A stretch of 64,000 nt of DNA from Sphingobacterium multivorum (lineage in GTDB: Bacteria > Bacteroidota > Bacteroidia > Sphingobacteriales > Sphingobacteriaceae): the NCBI RefSeq assembly GCF_039511225.1, contig NZ_CP154261.1:1178001-1242000 (forward strand), read 5' to 3'. The notes below the pieces were generated by a model. That model was not told the DNA's origin. It saw nothing but the letters and a program-made list of their open reading frames with translations, and ran no database searches. The position numbers and the translations under genes were made by a program. Below are positions 16,143-24,702 of this stretch, piece by piece. Each line of letters begins with the position of its first letter. Position 1 is the first letter of the stretch.

Positions 16143-18254
16143 ATGAATATGAAACCCTTCATCGACATAATGCTTATCAGTATTTCAAAAAAAGGAGGCC
16201 TACTTTTTTGTTTGATCCTTTCCATCTTAATTTCCTTGGGACAGCCCCGGACAAAGGTAGCTTGTATTGGTAACTCCGTAACCTTTGGTTATGGCCTCGG
16301 CAATCCTAGGCTGGATTCTTATCCAGGGCAGCTTCAGTCATTGTTGGGTCAGCGGTTTGAAGTACGTAATTTTGGCCATTCAGGAGCCACTCTTTTACGT
16401 AAGGGGCATAGACCTTATTTTAAAACAGAGGAATACAAGAAGGCCTTGGATTTTAAACCCGATGTTGCCATTATACATTTGGGACTCAATGATACCGATC
16501 CGAGAAACTGGCCAAATTATAAATACTCCTTTGCATCAGATTACGCGGATTTGATTGATTCCATACGATCCGTTAATCCCAAAATGCAAATTTACATCTG
16601 TCGATTGACGCCTATTTTTAGCGGTCATCCGCGTTTTCTCTCAGGAACCCGCGATTGGTACAACCAGATTCAGGAATTGATTCCTCAGATTGCTCAAAAC
16701 AATCAAGTCGGACTGATTGATCTCAACACCCCGCTTCGGTATCGAATAGATCTTTTCGACGACTACTTGCACCCAAATAAGCAAGGAGCAACAATGATTG
16801 CGAGACAGGTGGCTAATGCACTGGTACCTCTTAGCCAAAAACTACAAGTGGCCGAAACCATCGGTTCGGATATGGTGCTCCAGCGTAATTGGGAGAATAG
16901 CATCTTTGGTAAGGGTACTGCTGCCGCTGAGATCAACATCGTTTTCAATAAGAAAAGCTATAAGACTAAAGTCAATCCTGATGGTTCCTGGGAAATCAAG
17001 TTACCCAAAATGGAAGCTGGGGGACCTTATGAAATCGCAGTGAGTTCTGGCAGACAGAAAGTAATGTTGAAAAATATTCTTTTTGGTGATGTATATCTCG
17101 CTTCGGGACAATCGAATATGGCTTTTCAACTTCGCCGTGCCACAAACAGTGATTCGTTGATCAGAAATGCCGGCAGAATACAGCATCTGCGGCTTTTTAA
17201 ATGTCAAAATCTTGTGGAGACCAATGCCGTTGCATGGGATACCGCGAGCTTTAAAAAAGTAAACGATTTGGCCTATTTCAACGGCAGCTGGAGGCAAGCG
17301 AATGAAGATGAAGCAGCACAGTTCTCCGCAGTAGCTTATGCTTTTGCTGAACAAATAGCCAGAGAACAACATATTCCGATTGGCATTATTGATCTGTCTG
17401 TCGGTGGATCCAATACCGAATCGTGGATTGACCGTAAATCATTGGAAAACGATGATTTGCTGGCTTCTTATATTCATAACTGGCAAAAATCTGATTTTGT
17501 GCAGGAGTTCTGTCGGGAACGTGCGGGTCAGAATCTCGCTGGTTCGAACGTTAAAAATCAACGTCATCCGTATCAACCAGCTTACAATTTTGAAGCTGGC
17601 GTCAGCAAATGGTTAAACACCGGGTTGAAAGGAATACTGTGGTATCAAGGTGAAAGCAATGCGCATAATATAGAACTTTACGAACGTCTTTTTAAAACAT
17701 TGGTTTCTTCCTGGCGGAAGAATTTTCACCAAGAACTGCCCTTTTTCTTCGCGCAGCTCTCCAGTATAGACAGGCCTTCATGGGGAGATTTTAGAAACGC
17801 ACAACGCTTATTGGAGAAGGGTATTAAAGGTACATACATGGCCGTAACGCTCGATGTAGGTGATTCTTTGGATGTACATCCCCGTGAAAAGATTACAGTA
17901 GGCCAGCGCTTGGCAAATTTAGTGCAGAAACACTTGTATAACGTTGAACTGAATGCTGATCATCCTGATCCGGTCAGTTGTACACTTCATGAGGATAAGC
18001 TGGTATTGATATTTGATCATTGTAAAAAATTAAAAACTCAGGAAAATACAGCGGTAAGAGGGTTTCAGCTGATGGACAATAAAGGAAGGATTTTCAATGT
18101 AAGCACAAATATCGTATCGGATAATACCATCGAGATCGTTAAACCGAATTTCCAAATCACCAAAATCCTGTATGGATTCGAACCATTCAGTAGAGCAAAT
18201 CTTCAAAATGAAATTGGAACACCGGTATCCACTTTCGCTTTGACGATTCAATAA
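16143..18254 (+). CDS. nanS: Two-domain sialate O-acetylesterase
   Basis: The 703-residue exported protein joins two hydrolase domains. The first (about 38-230) is an SGNH/GDSL esterase with GNSVTFGYG (nucleophile S45), GHSG, GLNDTD (N116) and DDYLHP (D207, H210). The second (about 235-700) is the sialate O-acetylesterase fold with a beta-domain around VLQRNW, then ASGQSNMAF (S324), WYQGESNA and the histidine in LDVHPREK. The hydrophobic segment at about 19-33 is a signal peptide. The enzyme removes O-acetyl groups from sialic acids so that sialidase and lyase can act; double-domain versions are known in Tannerella and Bacteroides. An alternative start two codons downstream (ATG at 16149) is equally possible. 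Confidence 0.88.
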   Translation: MNMKPFIDIMLISISKKGGLLFCLILSILISLGQPRTKVACIGNSVTFGYGLGNPRLDSYPGQLQSLLGQRFEVRNFGHSGATLLRKGHRPYFKTEEYKKALDFKPDVAIIHLGLNDTDPRNWPNYKYSFASDYADLIDSIRSVNPKMQIYICRLTPIFSGHPRFLSGTRDWYNQIQELIPQIAQNNQVGLIDLNTPLRYRIDLFDDYLHPNKQGATMIARQVANALVPLSQKLQVAETIGSDMVLQRNWENSIFGKGTAAAEINIVFNKKSYKTKVNPDGSWEIKLPKMEAGGPYEIAVSSGRQKVMLKNILFGDVYLASGQSNMAFQLRRATNSDSLIRNAGRIQHLRLFKCQNLVETNAVAWDTASFKKVNDLAYFNGSWRQANEDEAAQFSAVAYAFAEQIAREQHIPIGIIDLSVGGSNTESWIDRKSLENDDLLASYIHNWQKSDFVQEFCRERAGQNLAGSNVKNQRHPYQPAYNFEAGVSKWLNTGLKGILWYQGESNAHNIELYERLFKTLVSSWRKNFHQELPFFFAQLSSIDRPSWGDFRNAQRLLEKGIKGTYMAVTLDVGDSLDVHPREKITVGQRLANLVQKHLYNVELNADHPDPVSCTLHEDKLVLIFDHCKKLKTQENTAVRGFQLMDNKGRIFNVSTNIVSDNTIEIVKPNFQITKILYGFEPFSRANLQNEIGTPVSTFALTIQ

Positions 18255-18286
18255 ATAGAAATGAATTGATGTAAGTAGTAAAACAC

Positions 18287-19504
18287 ATGAAACAGATAAG
18301 TATAAAAGATACCGCAAAAATAATAGACAGGGATTACTTGAAGGATTTGGAAGTATTCTATCGTGATCAGCTTTTAAAAGACACTGTACCATTTTGGTTT
18401 CCACGGTCTATTGACCATGAATATGGCGGATATTTGTTCATGCGCGATCAGGATGGGACTTTGATAGATACCGATAAAGCCGTATGGATACAGGGAAGGG
18501 CATGCTGGTTGCTGGCCACACTTTACAATACGGTTGAACAAAAAGAGGAATGGCTGGAAGGAGCCCGAATCGGCTATGAATTTTTGAAAGAGCATTGTTT
18601 TGACGCTAATGGAAAAATGTATTTTCATGTTGACCGCCTAGGCGATCCTATTCGTATGCGTCGCTATTTCTTTTCGGAGACTTTCGCGGCAATCGCCTTT
18701 GCAGCCTATGCAAAAGCGACTGGAGACGAGGAGATAGCAGATGAAGCACGACATCTGCTGGGAATTTGCCTCGCGTATGCAAATGGAGAAAAATTGATCG
18801 AACCAAAGTATGAAGCCACAAGGCCAATGAAGGGAATAGGTGTGCCGATGATTATGATCAATACGGCACAGCAGATTCGTGAGACCATTGGGGATCCGCG
18901 TTGTGATCGTGTCATCAGTGATTGTATCGCACAGATTGAACGTGATTTTGTTAAGGACGATATTCGCTGCGTGATGGAACAAGTAGGACCTGAAGGTGAA
19001 ATTGTCGATCATATTGACGGTCGTACACTCAATCCCGGACATGCTATCGAAGGAGCTTGGTTTATCCTACATGAAGCTAGATCCCGAGGAAACGATCCGC
19101 ATTTGATTGATCTAGGCTGTCGTATGTTGGATTATATGTGGGAACGGGGCTGGGATAAAGAATATGGTGGTATACTCTATTTTCGAGATGTCTATGGAAA
19201 GCCAGTACAAGAATATTGGCAAGATATGAAATTTTGGTGGCCGCAGAATGAAACGATTATCGCAACATTACTCGCTTACCTGATGACTGGGAATGAGAAA
19301 TATAAAAATTGGCATCAGCAGATCAATCAGTATGCCTATGATCATTTTCACGATAAAATCAATGGTGAGTGGTATGGTTACCTCCATCGTGATGGGAAGA
19401 TTGCCCAAACCGCAAAAGGGAATTTGTTTAAAGGTCCTTTCCATCTCCCTCGCCAAGAATGGTATTGTATGCAAATTTTAAAGGAATTTAATTCCCTTAA
19501 GTAG
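18287..19504 (+). CDS. nanE: N-acylglucosamine 2-epimerase (renin-binding-protein type)
   Basis: The 405-residue cytoplasmic protein belongs to the AGE (alpha/alpha barrel) family. Landmarks are VWIQGRACWLLATLYN (about 66-81), NPGHAIEGAWFILHEA (H252, E255), WWPQNETI and FKGPFHLPRQEW (H386); these histidines correspond to the catalytic pair of mammalian and cyanobacterial enzymes. It converts ManNAc from the lyase into GlcNAc without prior phosphorylation. This is the route described in B. fragilis, where NanE is of this type and a ROK kinase then phosphorylates GlcNAc; no such kinase is in this window. The gene is 32 nt after the esterase and 6 nt before the GH20 gene, so it is co-transcribed. 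Confidence 0.92.
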   Translation: MKQISIKDTAKIIDRDYLKDLEVFYRDQLLKDTVPFWFPRSIDHEYGGYLFMRDQDGTLIDTDKAVWIQGRACWLLATLYNTVEQKEEWLEGARIGYEFLKEHCFDANGKMYFHVDRLGDPIRMRRYFFSETFAAIAFAAYAKATGDEEIADEARHLLGICLAYANGEKLIEPKYEATRPMKGIGVPMIMINTAQQIRETIGDPRCDRVISDCIAQIERDFVKDDIRCVMEQVGPEGEIVDHIDGRTLNPGHAIEGAWFILHEARSRGNDPHLIDLGCRMLDYMWERGWDKEYGGILYFRDVYGKPVQEYWQDMKFWWPQNETIIATLLAYLMTGNEKYKNWHQQINQYAYDHFHDKINGEWYGYLHRDGKIAQTAKGNLFKGPFHLPRQEWYCMQILKEFNSLK

Positions 19505-19510
19505 AAGATT

Positions 19511-21499
19511 ATGGAGCACCAAAAGTCCATTACATGTACATTGCTATCCGGTCTGCTGGTTATTCTTATTTTAATCAGTCCTTTACGCTGTCTACCGGAT
19601 TCAATCAAACCTCCTTTGCTTCCTATGCCCCATACTGTGAGCTGGAAAACAGGGCGTTATTGTTTGCCGGATCTTGTCCATGTGCATATCAAAGGGGAGG
19701 TTGCAAATGCTGATAGGCAGATGTTAAGCCTCTTGTTGAAAGATTGGAATGTAACTCAGGTTATTTTCGACAACTTCAAGAATAAAAATATCACCATTGT
19801 TTGTGATCAGGAATTGGATCTACCTTCGGCATCATTGGAGGCTTATCGGATCGACGTGGATAAACAGGGAATACAGATCGAAGCCAGAACGAGTACCGGT
19901 GTTTTTTATGCCTTACAAACTCTGGGTCAACTCAGAGGCAATGATGGCAAGTTGCCCTATTGCTCCATTACCGATTATCCTTCCTTTCGCTGGCGCGGTT
20001 ACTTGGTAGACGTCGGACGAAATTTTCAGTCAATGGATGTGCTAAAGGAGCAGATCAATATCATGGCGCGCTATAAACTGAATATTTTTCACTTTCATTT
20101 CACCGAGGATATTGCTTGGCGACTGATCAGCAAAAAATATCCCGGTTTGACCGACTCGACGAATATGAAGCGTTGGAAGGGAAAGTATTATACCGTTGAG
20201 GAAATGCAAGAACTAATTCGCTATTGTCGTGATCGGCATATCCAACTTGTACCCGAAATTGATATGCCGGGACATTCAGCAGCATTTCGCCGTTATTTTA
20301 AAACTGATATGCAGAGCGATAGCGGCATAGCTATCCTCAAGGAACTGGTTAAGGAATTTGCAAACACTTATCCGGGACTACCTTATCTGCATATTGGGGG
20401 GGATGAGGTGAAAATTCATAATCAAGAATTTTTACCGATGATGACAACATGGACGGAGGATTTGGGTCTAAAAACTATTGGTTGGGAACCCGGCGGCAAT
20501 TTGCAGCCAAACACAATCCGGCAGCTTTGGATGGGTGGTCCAAAGGCTATTACCAATGATTCGCCTTTTGAAGTCATTGATTCAAAGCACTTGTACATCA
20601 ATCATATGGATCCTTTAGAAACGGTGACGACCTTGTTCTATAGGCAGTTGGGCGGACAGTCTTCAGAAAATGAAAAGTTAATGGGTGCGACGCTATGTTC
20701 ATGGCCCGATCGCGCGGTGAAGAATGAAAACGATCTATTTCGTCAAAATGGAGTTTACCCCGCTTTATTGACGTTTGCGGAGCGCAGCTGGCGAGGCGAA
20801 GGGGATTTTGCATGGCGTAGTAATATCAAAACGGATGTGAAAGGATTGGCTGATTTTGTCGAATTTGAAAAGCGTTTACTTGCACATAAACAACTGTATT
20901 TTAATGGTCTTATCTTTCCCTACCACCAACAAAGTAGGCAAAAATGGATATTATACGGGCCTGTGGAAAATAAAGGCGATCTGGGTATGGCCTTAAAAAA
21001 TGAAGCTACGGGAGATTTTAACGCTTTGAAAAAGATCGGCGAGTTTTACGGAGGTACCATTGTATTGCGCCATTGGTGGGCTGATGTTGTCGAGGGGGCG
21101 ATTGATCGTCCACTTGAAAATAGTACCGTGTATGCCCTGAGCAAAGTGTGGAGTGAAAAAGGGGGCAACCAAGGTTTTTGGATCGGTTTTAATGATCTCT
21201 CGCGTTCGTATGCCAGTGATTCACCACATTTGGGGACCTGGGACGATCGAATGAGCACACTTTGGGTCAATGGACATAAAGTGCTTCCGCCAGATTGGCA
21301 ACAGGCGGGCAAAAAAGGAGACTTGGAAGTCCCCTTAATTGATGAGGGATACAGTTACCGAAGTCCTACGATGATTCAATTGCGCAAGGGCTGGAATACC
21401 ATTGTAGTCAAACTGCCCGTGGGGAAATTACAAGGGAAAGACTGGAAAAATCCACTAAAATGGATGTTTACCTGCCTCCCGATTGAAAGAGAGCAGTAA
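19511..21499 (+). CDS. Beta-N-acetylhexosaminidase, GH20
   Basis: The 662-residue exported enzyme has an N-terminal hydrophobic signal (about 9-26), a GH20b-type domain (about 35-150, with GVFYALQTLGQL) and a GH20 barrel (about 155-460). The substrate-assisted pair is D298-E299 in YLHIGGDEV. Other family signatures are FRWRGYLVDVGRNF, IFHFHFTEDIAWRL, LVPEIDMPGHSAAF and GATLCSWPDR. It trims terminal GlcNAc or GalNAc from glycans exposed after desialylation. The C-terminal 200 residues (from about 465) form an extra domain with NTIVVKLPVG near its end, resembling a carbohydrate-binding or jelly-roll accessory domain, which I cannot name. Six nt separate it from the epimerase gene. Confidence 0.9.
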   Translation: MEHQKSITCTLLSGLLVILILISPLRCLPDSIKPPLLPMPHTVSWKTGRYCLPDLVHVHIKGEVANADRQMLSLLLKDWNVTQVIFDNFKNKNITIVCDQELDLPSASLEAYRIDVDKQGIQIEARTSTGVFYALQTLGQLRGNDGKLPYCSITDYPSFRWRGYLVDVGRNFQSMDVLKEQINIMARYKLNIFHFHFTEDIAWRLISKKYPGLTDSTNMKRWKGKYYTVEEMQELIRYCRDRHIQLVPEIDMPGHSAAFRRYFKTDMQSDSGIAILKELVKEFANTYPGLPYLHIGGDEVKIHNQEFLPMMTTWTEDLGLKTIGWEPGGNLQPNTIRQLWMGGPKAITNDSPFEVIDSKHLYINHMDPLETVTTLFYRQLGGQSSENEKLMGATLCSWPDRAVKNENDLFRQNGVYPALLTFAERSWRGEGDFAWRSNIKTDVKGLADFVEFEKRLLAHKQLYFNGLIFPYHQQSRQKWILYGPVENKGDLGMALKNEATGDFNALKKIGEFYGGTIVLRHWWADVVEGAIDRPLENSTVYALSKVWSEKGGNQGFWIGFNDLSRSYASDSPHLGTWDDRMSTLWVNGHKVLPPDWQQAGKKGDLEVPLIDEGYSYRSPTMIQLRKGWNTIVVKLPVGKLQGKDWKNPLKWMFTCLPIEREQ

Positions 21500-21567
21500 A
21501 TCGTATATCACAATGCATGAATGCAGATGAAATTTTTAAAGAAAAGTAACAATAAACTTATATCGAT

Positions 21568-22725
21568 ATGAAGAAATTAGGAACAATGGTGGTATTTGCA
21601 ATGTTAGCCAGTATCTGCCATGCACAGGAAGTGAATGTGTTTGTTTCAGGCGAAGAGGGCTATAAAAGCTATCGCATACCTGCCATTGTAAAGGATAAAA
21701 ATGGGCAGTTAATCGCTTTTGCCGAAGGTCGGGTGGATCATGCTGGCGATTTTGGTAATGTGGATATTGTTTATAAAACCAGTAAGGATAATGGAAAGAC
21801 CTGGGGGCCATTGCAAGTCGCTGTGGACAACGATAATTTACAGGTCGGAAATCCGGCACCTGTAGTTGATCTATTGGATCCAGCATATCCTCAAGGACGT
21901 CTCTTACTTTTTTACAATACGGGAAATAATCATGAGGGAGAAGTGCGCAAAGGGAATGGCCTGCGGGAATGTTGGTCAATTAGTTCATCCGATGGCGGTA
22001 AAACATGGTCCAAGCCACAGAATATTACGCTTGAGACACATCGCCCCAATCAACCGTCAGTGAATGCGCAATATACCTTTAAGGACGATTGGCGAACCTA
22101 TGCGAATACACCTGGGCATGCTTTACAATTTGATTCTGGTAAGTATAAAGGACGCATTTATATTCCTGCTAACCATTCTGAAGGAAATCCGAAAGAAAAT
22201 GGTAAGGACTATTTTGCGCATTCGTATTACTCGGACGATCATGGAAAGACCTTCAAGATAGGGGCGAGCGTGAAATTTGAAGGATCAAATGAAACCATGG
22301 CCGCGCAAATATCGCATACAGGACTGTATATGAATTCCCGTAATCAACAAGGTAACGTAAAATCGAGGATTGTGTCCTATTCCAGTGATGGTGGTGTCAG
22401 TTGGGATACAACCTATTATGATAAAAATCTGGCCGATCCAGTCAACCAGGGCTCGGTACTTTCCTGGCAAAAGAAAGGGAAATATGTATTGGCTGTCTGT
22501 AATGCTGCATCAACCCATAGACGGGACAATCTAACCGTTCGTTTAAGTAAAGATCAGGGCAAAACATGGTATTTCAATCAGGTCGTTGCCAAAGCTCCCG
22601 AAGGTGTGAAAGGGGATTATGCTGCTTATTCCGATTTAGTACTTTTAAATAAAAATAAACTCGGTGTTCTATTTGAAAAAGAGAATTACAGCAAAATTGT
22701 CTTTCTGCCAGTAAATTTTAAATAA
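21568..22725 (+). CDS. nanH: Exo-alpha-sialidase, GH33
   Basis: The 385-residue exported enzyme begins with a signal peptide (1-20, ending CHAQ). It has the RIP motif YRIPAIV (R36) and the acid/base region FAEGRVDHAGD (D57). Five Asp boxes of the form S-x-D-x-G-x-x-W/F begin at S72, S140, S222, S272 and S327. Further arginines at about 258 and 319 fit the carboxylate-binding triad, and YAAYSDLVLL holds the nucleophile tyrosine (Y354). It releases terminal sialic acid from glycoconjugates. At 385 residues it is a catalytic domain without the N-terminal carbohydrate-binding domain found in Bacteroides NanH of about 540 residues. Confidence 0.93.
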   Translation: MKKLGTMVVFAMLASICHAQEVNVFVSGEEGYKSYRIPAIVKDKNGQLIAFAEGRVDHAGDFGNVDIVYKTSKDNGKTWGPLQVAVDNDNLQVGNPAPVVDLLDPAYPQGRLLLFYNTGNNHEGEVRKGNGLRECWSISSSDGGKTWSKPQNITLETHRPNQPSVNAQYTFKDDWRTYANTPGHALQFDSGKYKGRIYIPANHSEGNPKENGKDYFAHSYYSDDHGKTFKIGASVKFEGSNETMAAQISHTGLYMNSRNQQGNVKSRIVSYSSDGGVSWDTTYYDKNLADPVNQGSVLSWQKKGKYVLAVCNAASTHRRDNLTVRLSKDQGKTWYFNQVVAKAPEGVKGDYAAYSDLVLLNKNKLGVLFEKENYSKIVFLPVNFK

Positions 22726-22757
22726 TCAGGCATATCGTGTTATGGAAATAATACACA

Positions 22758-22807
22758 TTTTCTTTCATTTCTTCCTTTTGGTTAAAACAGGAAGGAATGA
22801 AAGAAAA
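22758..22807. other. Long imperfect hairpin between sialidase and GH16 genes
   Basis: A 19-nt arm (22758-22776) pairs with 22789-22807 with one G-U wobble and a 12-nt loop. It is followed by A's, not T's, on the plus strand, so as a plus-strand terminator it is atypical; it may still mark the end of the main operon or protect the transcript's 3' end. Confidence 0.5.
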
Positions 22808-22895
22808 AAATGAATCTTCGTTTCTAATGCAGCTTGCTCCACAGGCTGTCAAATAACGCTATAAACTTAAAATAAAACCAATAATCCAAAACTAA

Positions 22896-24164
22896 ATGAG
22901 AAAAACCAAATTTTGGCTGGTGTTGAGCCTAATCGCAACTAGCCTGTCTATTTTTGCTTGCAAAAAAGATTCGACAACAACAAAAACTTCGATTCCGGAA
23001 GTCAGTAAGGCAAAGGCCTCGACTAAGCTATTCAATGCTACTGCCGTAGCGACAACAGATTACGAACTGATCTGGTCGGATGAGTTTAATAGTAACGGGG
23101 GATTTGATTCCACAAAATGGTCTTATGCAGACAGGGGCACTGTCGCATGGAATAAGTATATGACCTCCTTGCCGGCTTATGCATCCCAAGACGGGAGCAA
23201 TCTTGTATTGCGTATGGATAATGCTGTTGTAGCCGGCGATCCTGTTGCCTATCATGCGGGTGGAGTTAAGTCGATGGGAAAATTTAGTATGACTTATGGT
23301 AAAGTTGAAGTGAGAGCTAAGTTTACACAAGGAAGAGGATCCTGGCCTGCGATTTGGATGATGCCCGAACCGGCTACGGCGTATGGAGGCTGGCCAGCCT
23401 GTGGTGAAATTGATATTATGGAGCATGTCAACAACGAAAGTGTGATGTATCATACGATCCATAATAGCTCGGTTACCAATGCAAATGGTGGAAGCACCGC
23501 TTCAAAAGCGGCCACTTATAATACGACAGATTACAACTTATATACGATGATCTGGAGTCCTAACGACATTCGATTTTACGTCAACAATGTATTGCAGTAT
23601 ACCTACGCAAGGGTTTCTGGTGGCGGAACGCAACAATGGCCATTTGACGTACCTTTTTATCTGATTTTAAATCAGGCTGGTGGAGCTGGATGGCCAGGAG
23701 CGATCACAAATGCTGACCTGCCCTTTAGTATGCAGGTTGATTATGTACGTGTGTATAAGCTACCTTTATTTAACAATGGCGATTTCGAAAGTGGTACCAT
23801 CTATCCATGGACAACATGGGGTGGAGGATCATCGGTCGTTTCCACCGACGCCCGGACAGGAAGCAGATGCATCCGCGAAATTGGCGGGGAGACATCCATT
23901 GAACAATACCTGACCGGTTTAACGCCAAATACGACCTATCGGTTCGGTGGCTACGCCAAAGTGTCTACAGCTGGCCAGTCTGTTAGTATCGGCGTCAAAA
24001 ACTTTGGTGGAACTGCAGTCAATGCGACTATTGGTACGACCAGCTATTCCAATAATTCGGTTACTTTTACAACTGGCGCCAATAATACTACGGCTACGGT
24101 CTATTTCTATAAACCCTTGAGCGGTACTGTGTATGGTGATGATTTCTATTTAGAAAAACTGTAA
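22896..24164 (+). CDS. GH16 family endo-glycosidase lipoprotein with C-terminal carbohydrate-binding-like domain
   Basis: The 422-residue product has a lipoprotein signal (FAC, Cys22), a linker rich in Thr/Lys, and a GH16 beta-jelly-roll at about 55-290. The GH16 active site E-x-D-x-x-E is E171-I-D173-I-M-E176 within CGEIDIMEHVNN. Other marks are LIWSDEFN, GKVEVRAKF, SWPAIWMMP and FYLILNQAGG. From about 295 a second domain opening NNGDFESG with WTTWGGG resembles CBM4/9-type binding modules. GH16 enzymes cut beta-1,3/1,4-glucans, galactans or, in mucin degraders, O-glycan poly-LacNAc. Downstream of a sialidase and hexosaminidase the last is attractive, but laminarinase activity is equally compatible. 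It is 170 nt after the sialidase and may have its own promoter. Confidence 0.88.
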   Translation: MRKTKFWLVLSLIATSLSIFACKKDSTTTKTSIPEVSKAKASTKLFNATAVATTDYELIWSDEFNSNGGFDSTKWSYADRGTVAWNKYMTSLPAYASQDGSNLVLRMDNAVVAGDPVAYHAGGVKSMGKFSMTYGKVEVRAKFTQGRGSWPAIWMMPEPATAYGGWPACGEIDIMEHVNNESVMYHTIHNSSVTNANGGSTASKAATYNTTDYNLYTMIWSPNDIRFYVNNVLQYTYARVSGGGTQQWPFDVPFYLILNQAGGAGWPGAITNADLPFSMQVDYVRVYKLPLFNNGDFESGTIYPWTTWGGGSSVVSTDARTGSRCIREIGGETSIEQYLTGLTPNTTYRFGGYAKVSTAGQSVSIGVKNFGGTAVNATIGTTSYSNNSVTFTTGANNTTATVYFYKPLSGTVYGDDFYLEKL

Positions 24165-24427
24165 AACAACGGTTGTTCGCTTTTATATTCGCCAACGAGA
24201 CTTGAAATTTCTTTCGCTGTCAACTGTATTTCCGCAAGATCAGGAAGTGGAAACGGTCTTCAGCAAGTTATGCGGCATAGTGTTCGTCTTTGTTGGACCG
24301 TTGAGTGAAAATTTGGGCCTCAAACTATTTGTGATGGTCGTCGCAATTGCTTGATTATAAATAGTTAAGATAAATATTAATCTTGATACATGCAAATACC
24401 AACGTATATCTAATCCCACTATTCAAT

Positions 24428-24533
24428 CAGTATTTACACAGTATTTAATCATTGCTTATTCAGTGTACACTGAGCTATCACTGAACGAGCACTGAACGAG
24501 CACTGAACAAGCACTGAACAAGCACTGTGAAAA
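24428..24533. repeat. 11-bp tandem repeat cluster with a 12-bp palindrome
   Basis: Four units at 24479-24522 read CACTGAACGAG (twice) then CACTGAACAAG (twice), flanked by degenerate units at 24468-24478 and 24523-24533. Just upstream, CAGTATTTACA and CAGTATTTAAT repeat at the same 11-bp period (24428-24449). CAGTGTACACTG at 24461-24472 is a perfect palindrome. There is no spacer diversity, so it is not CRISPR. Confidence 0.85.
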
Positions 24534-24671
24534 AGACGAATTTGATCGCTCTTTTACACTCATTTGTTCCGGCAGAGATTAATGGAAAAAAATGGCGGGA
24601 GTGCCGCGATACGACCCTTAAAAAAGAAAAGCGGTGCGTGGGGTTAAGATGGTAAGCATTGGATTAAAAAA

Positions 24672-24702
24672 AAACACTTGAAGTGGGGAACTTCAAGTGT
24701 TT
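24672..24702 (+). terminator. Perfect 13-bp hairpin preceding a SusC-leader-like sequence
   Basis: AAACACTTGAAGT at 24672-24684 pairs perfectly with 24690-24702 around a 5-nt loop. On the minus strand the stem runs into TTTTT (24671-24666), so it can terminate minus-strand transcription; on the plus strand it is followed by AACCTAACC instead of T's and could be a 5'-leader hairpin. Confidence 0.6.

Noticed and set aside
24468..24533. CRISPR-like direct repeats
   Set aside because: Repeats are 11 bp and contiguous with no unique spacers, and no cas gene is near. It is a simple tandem array.
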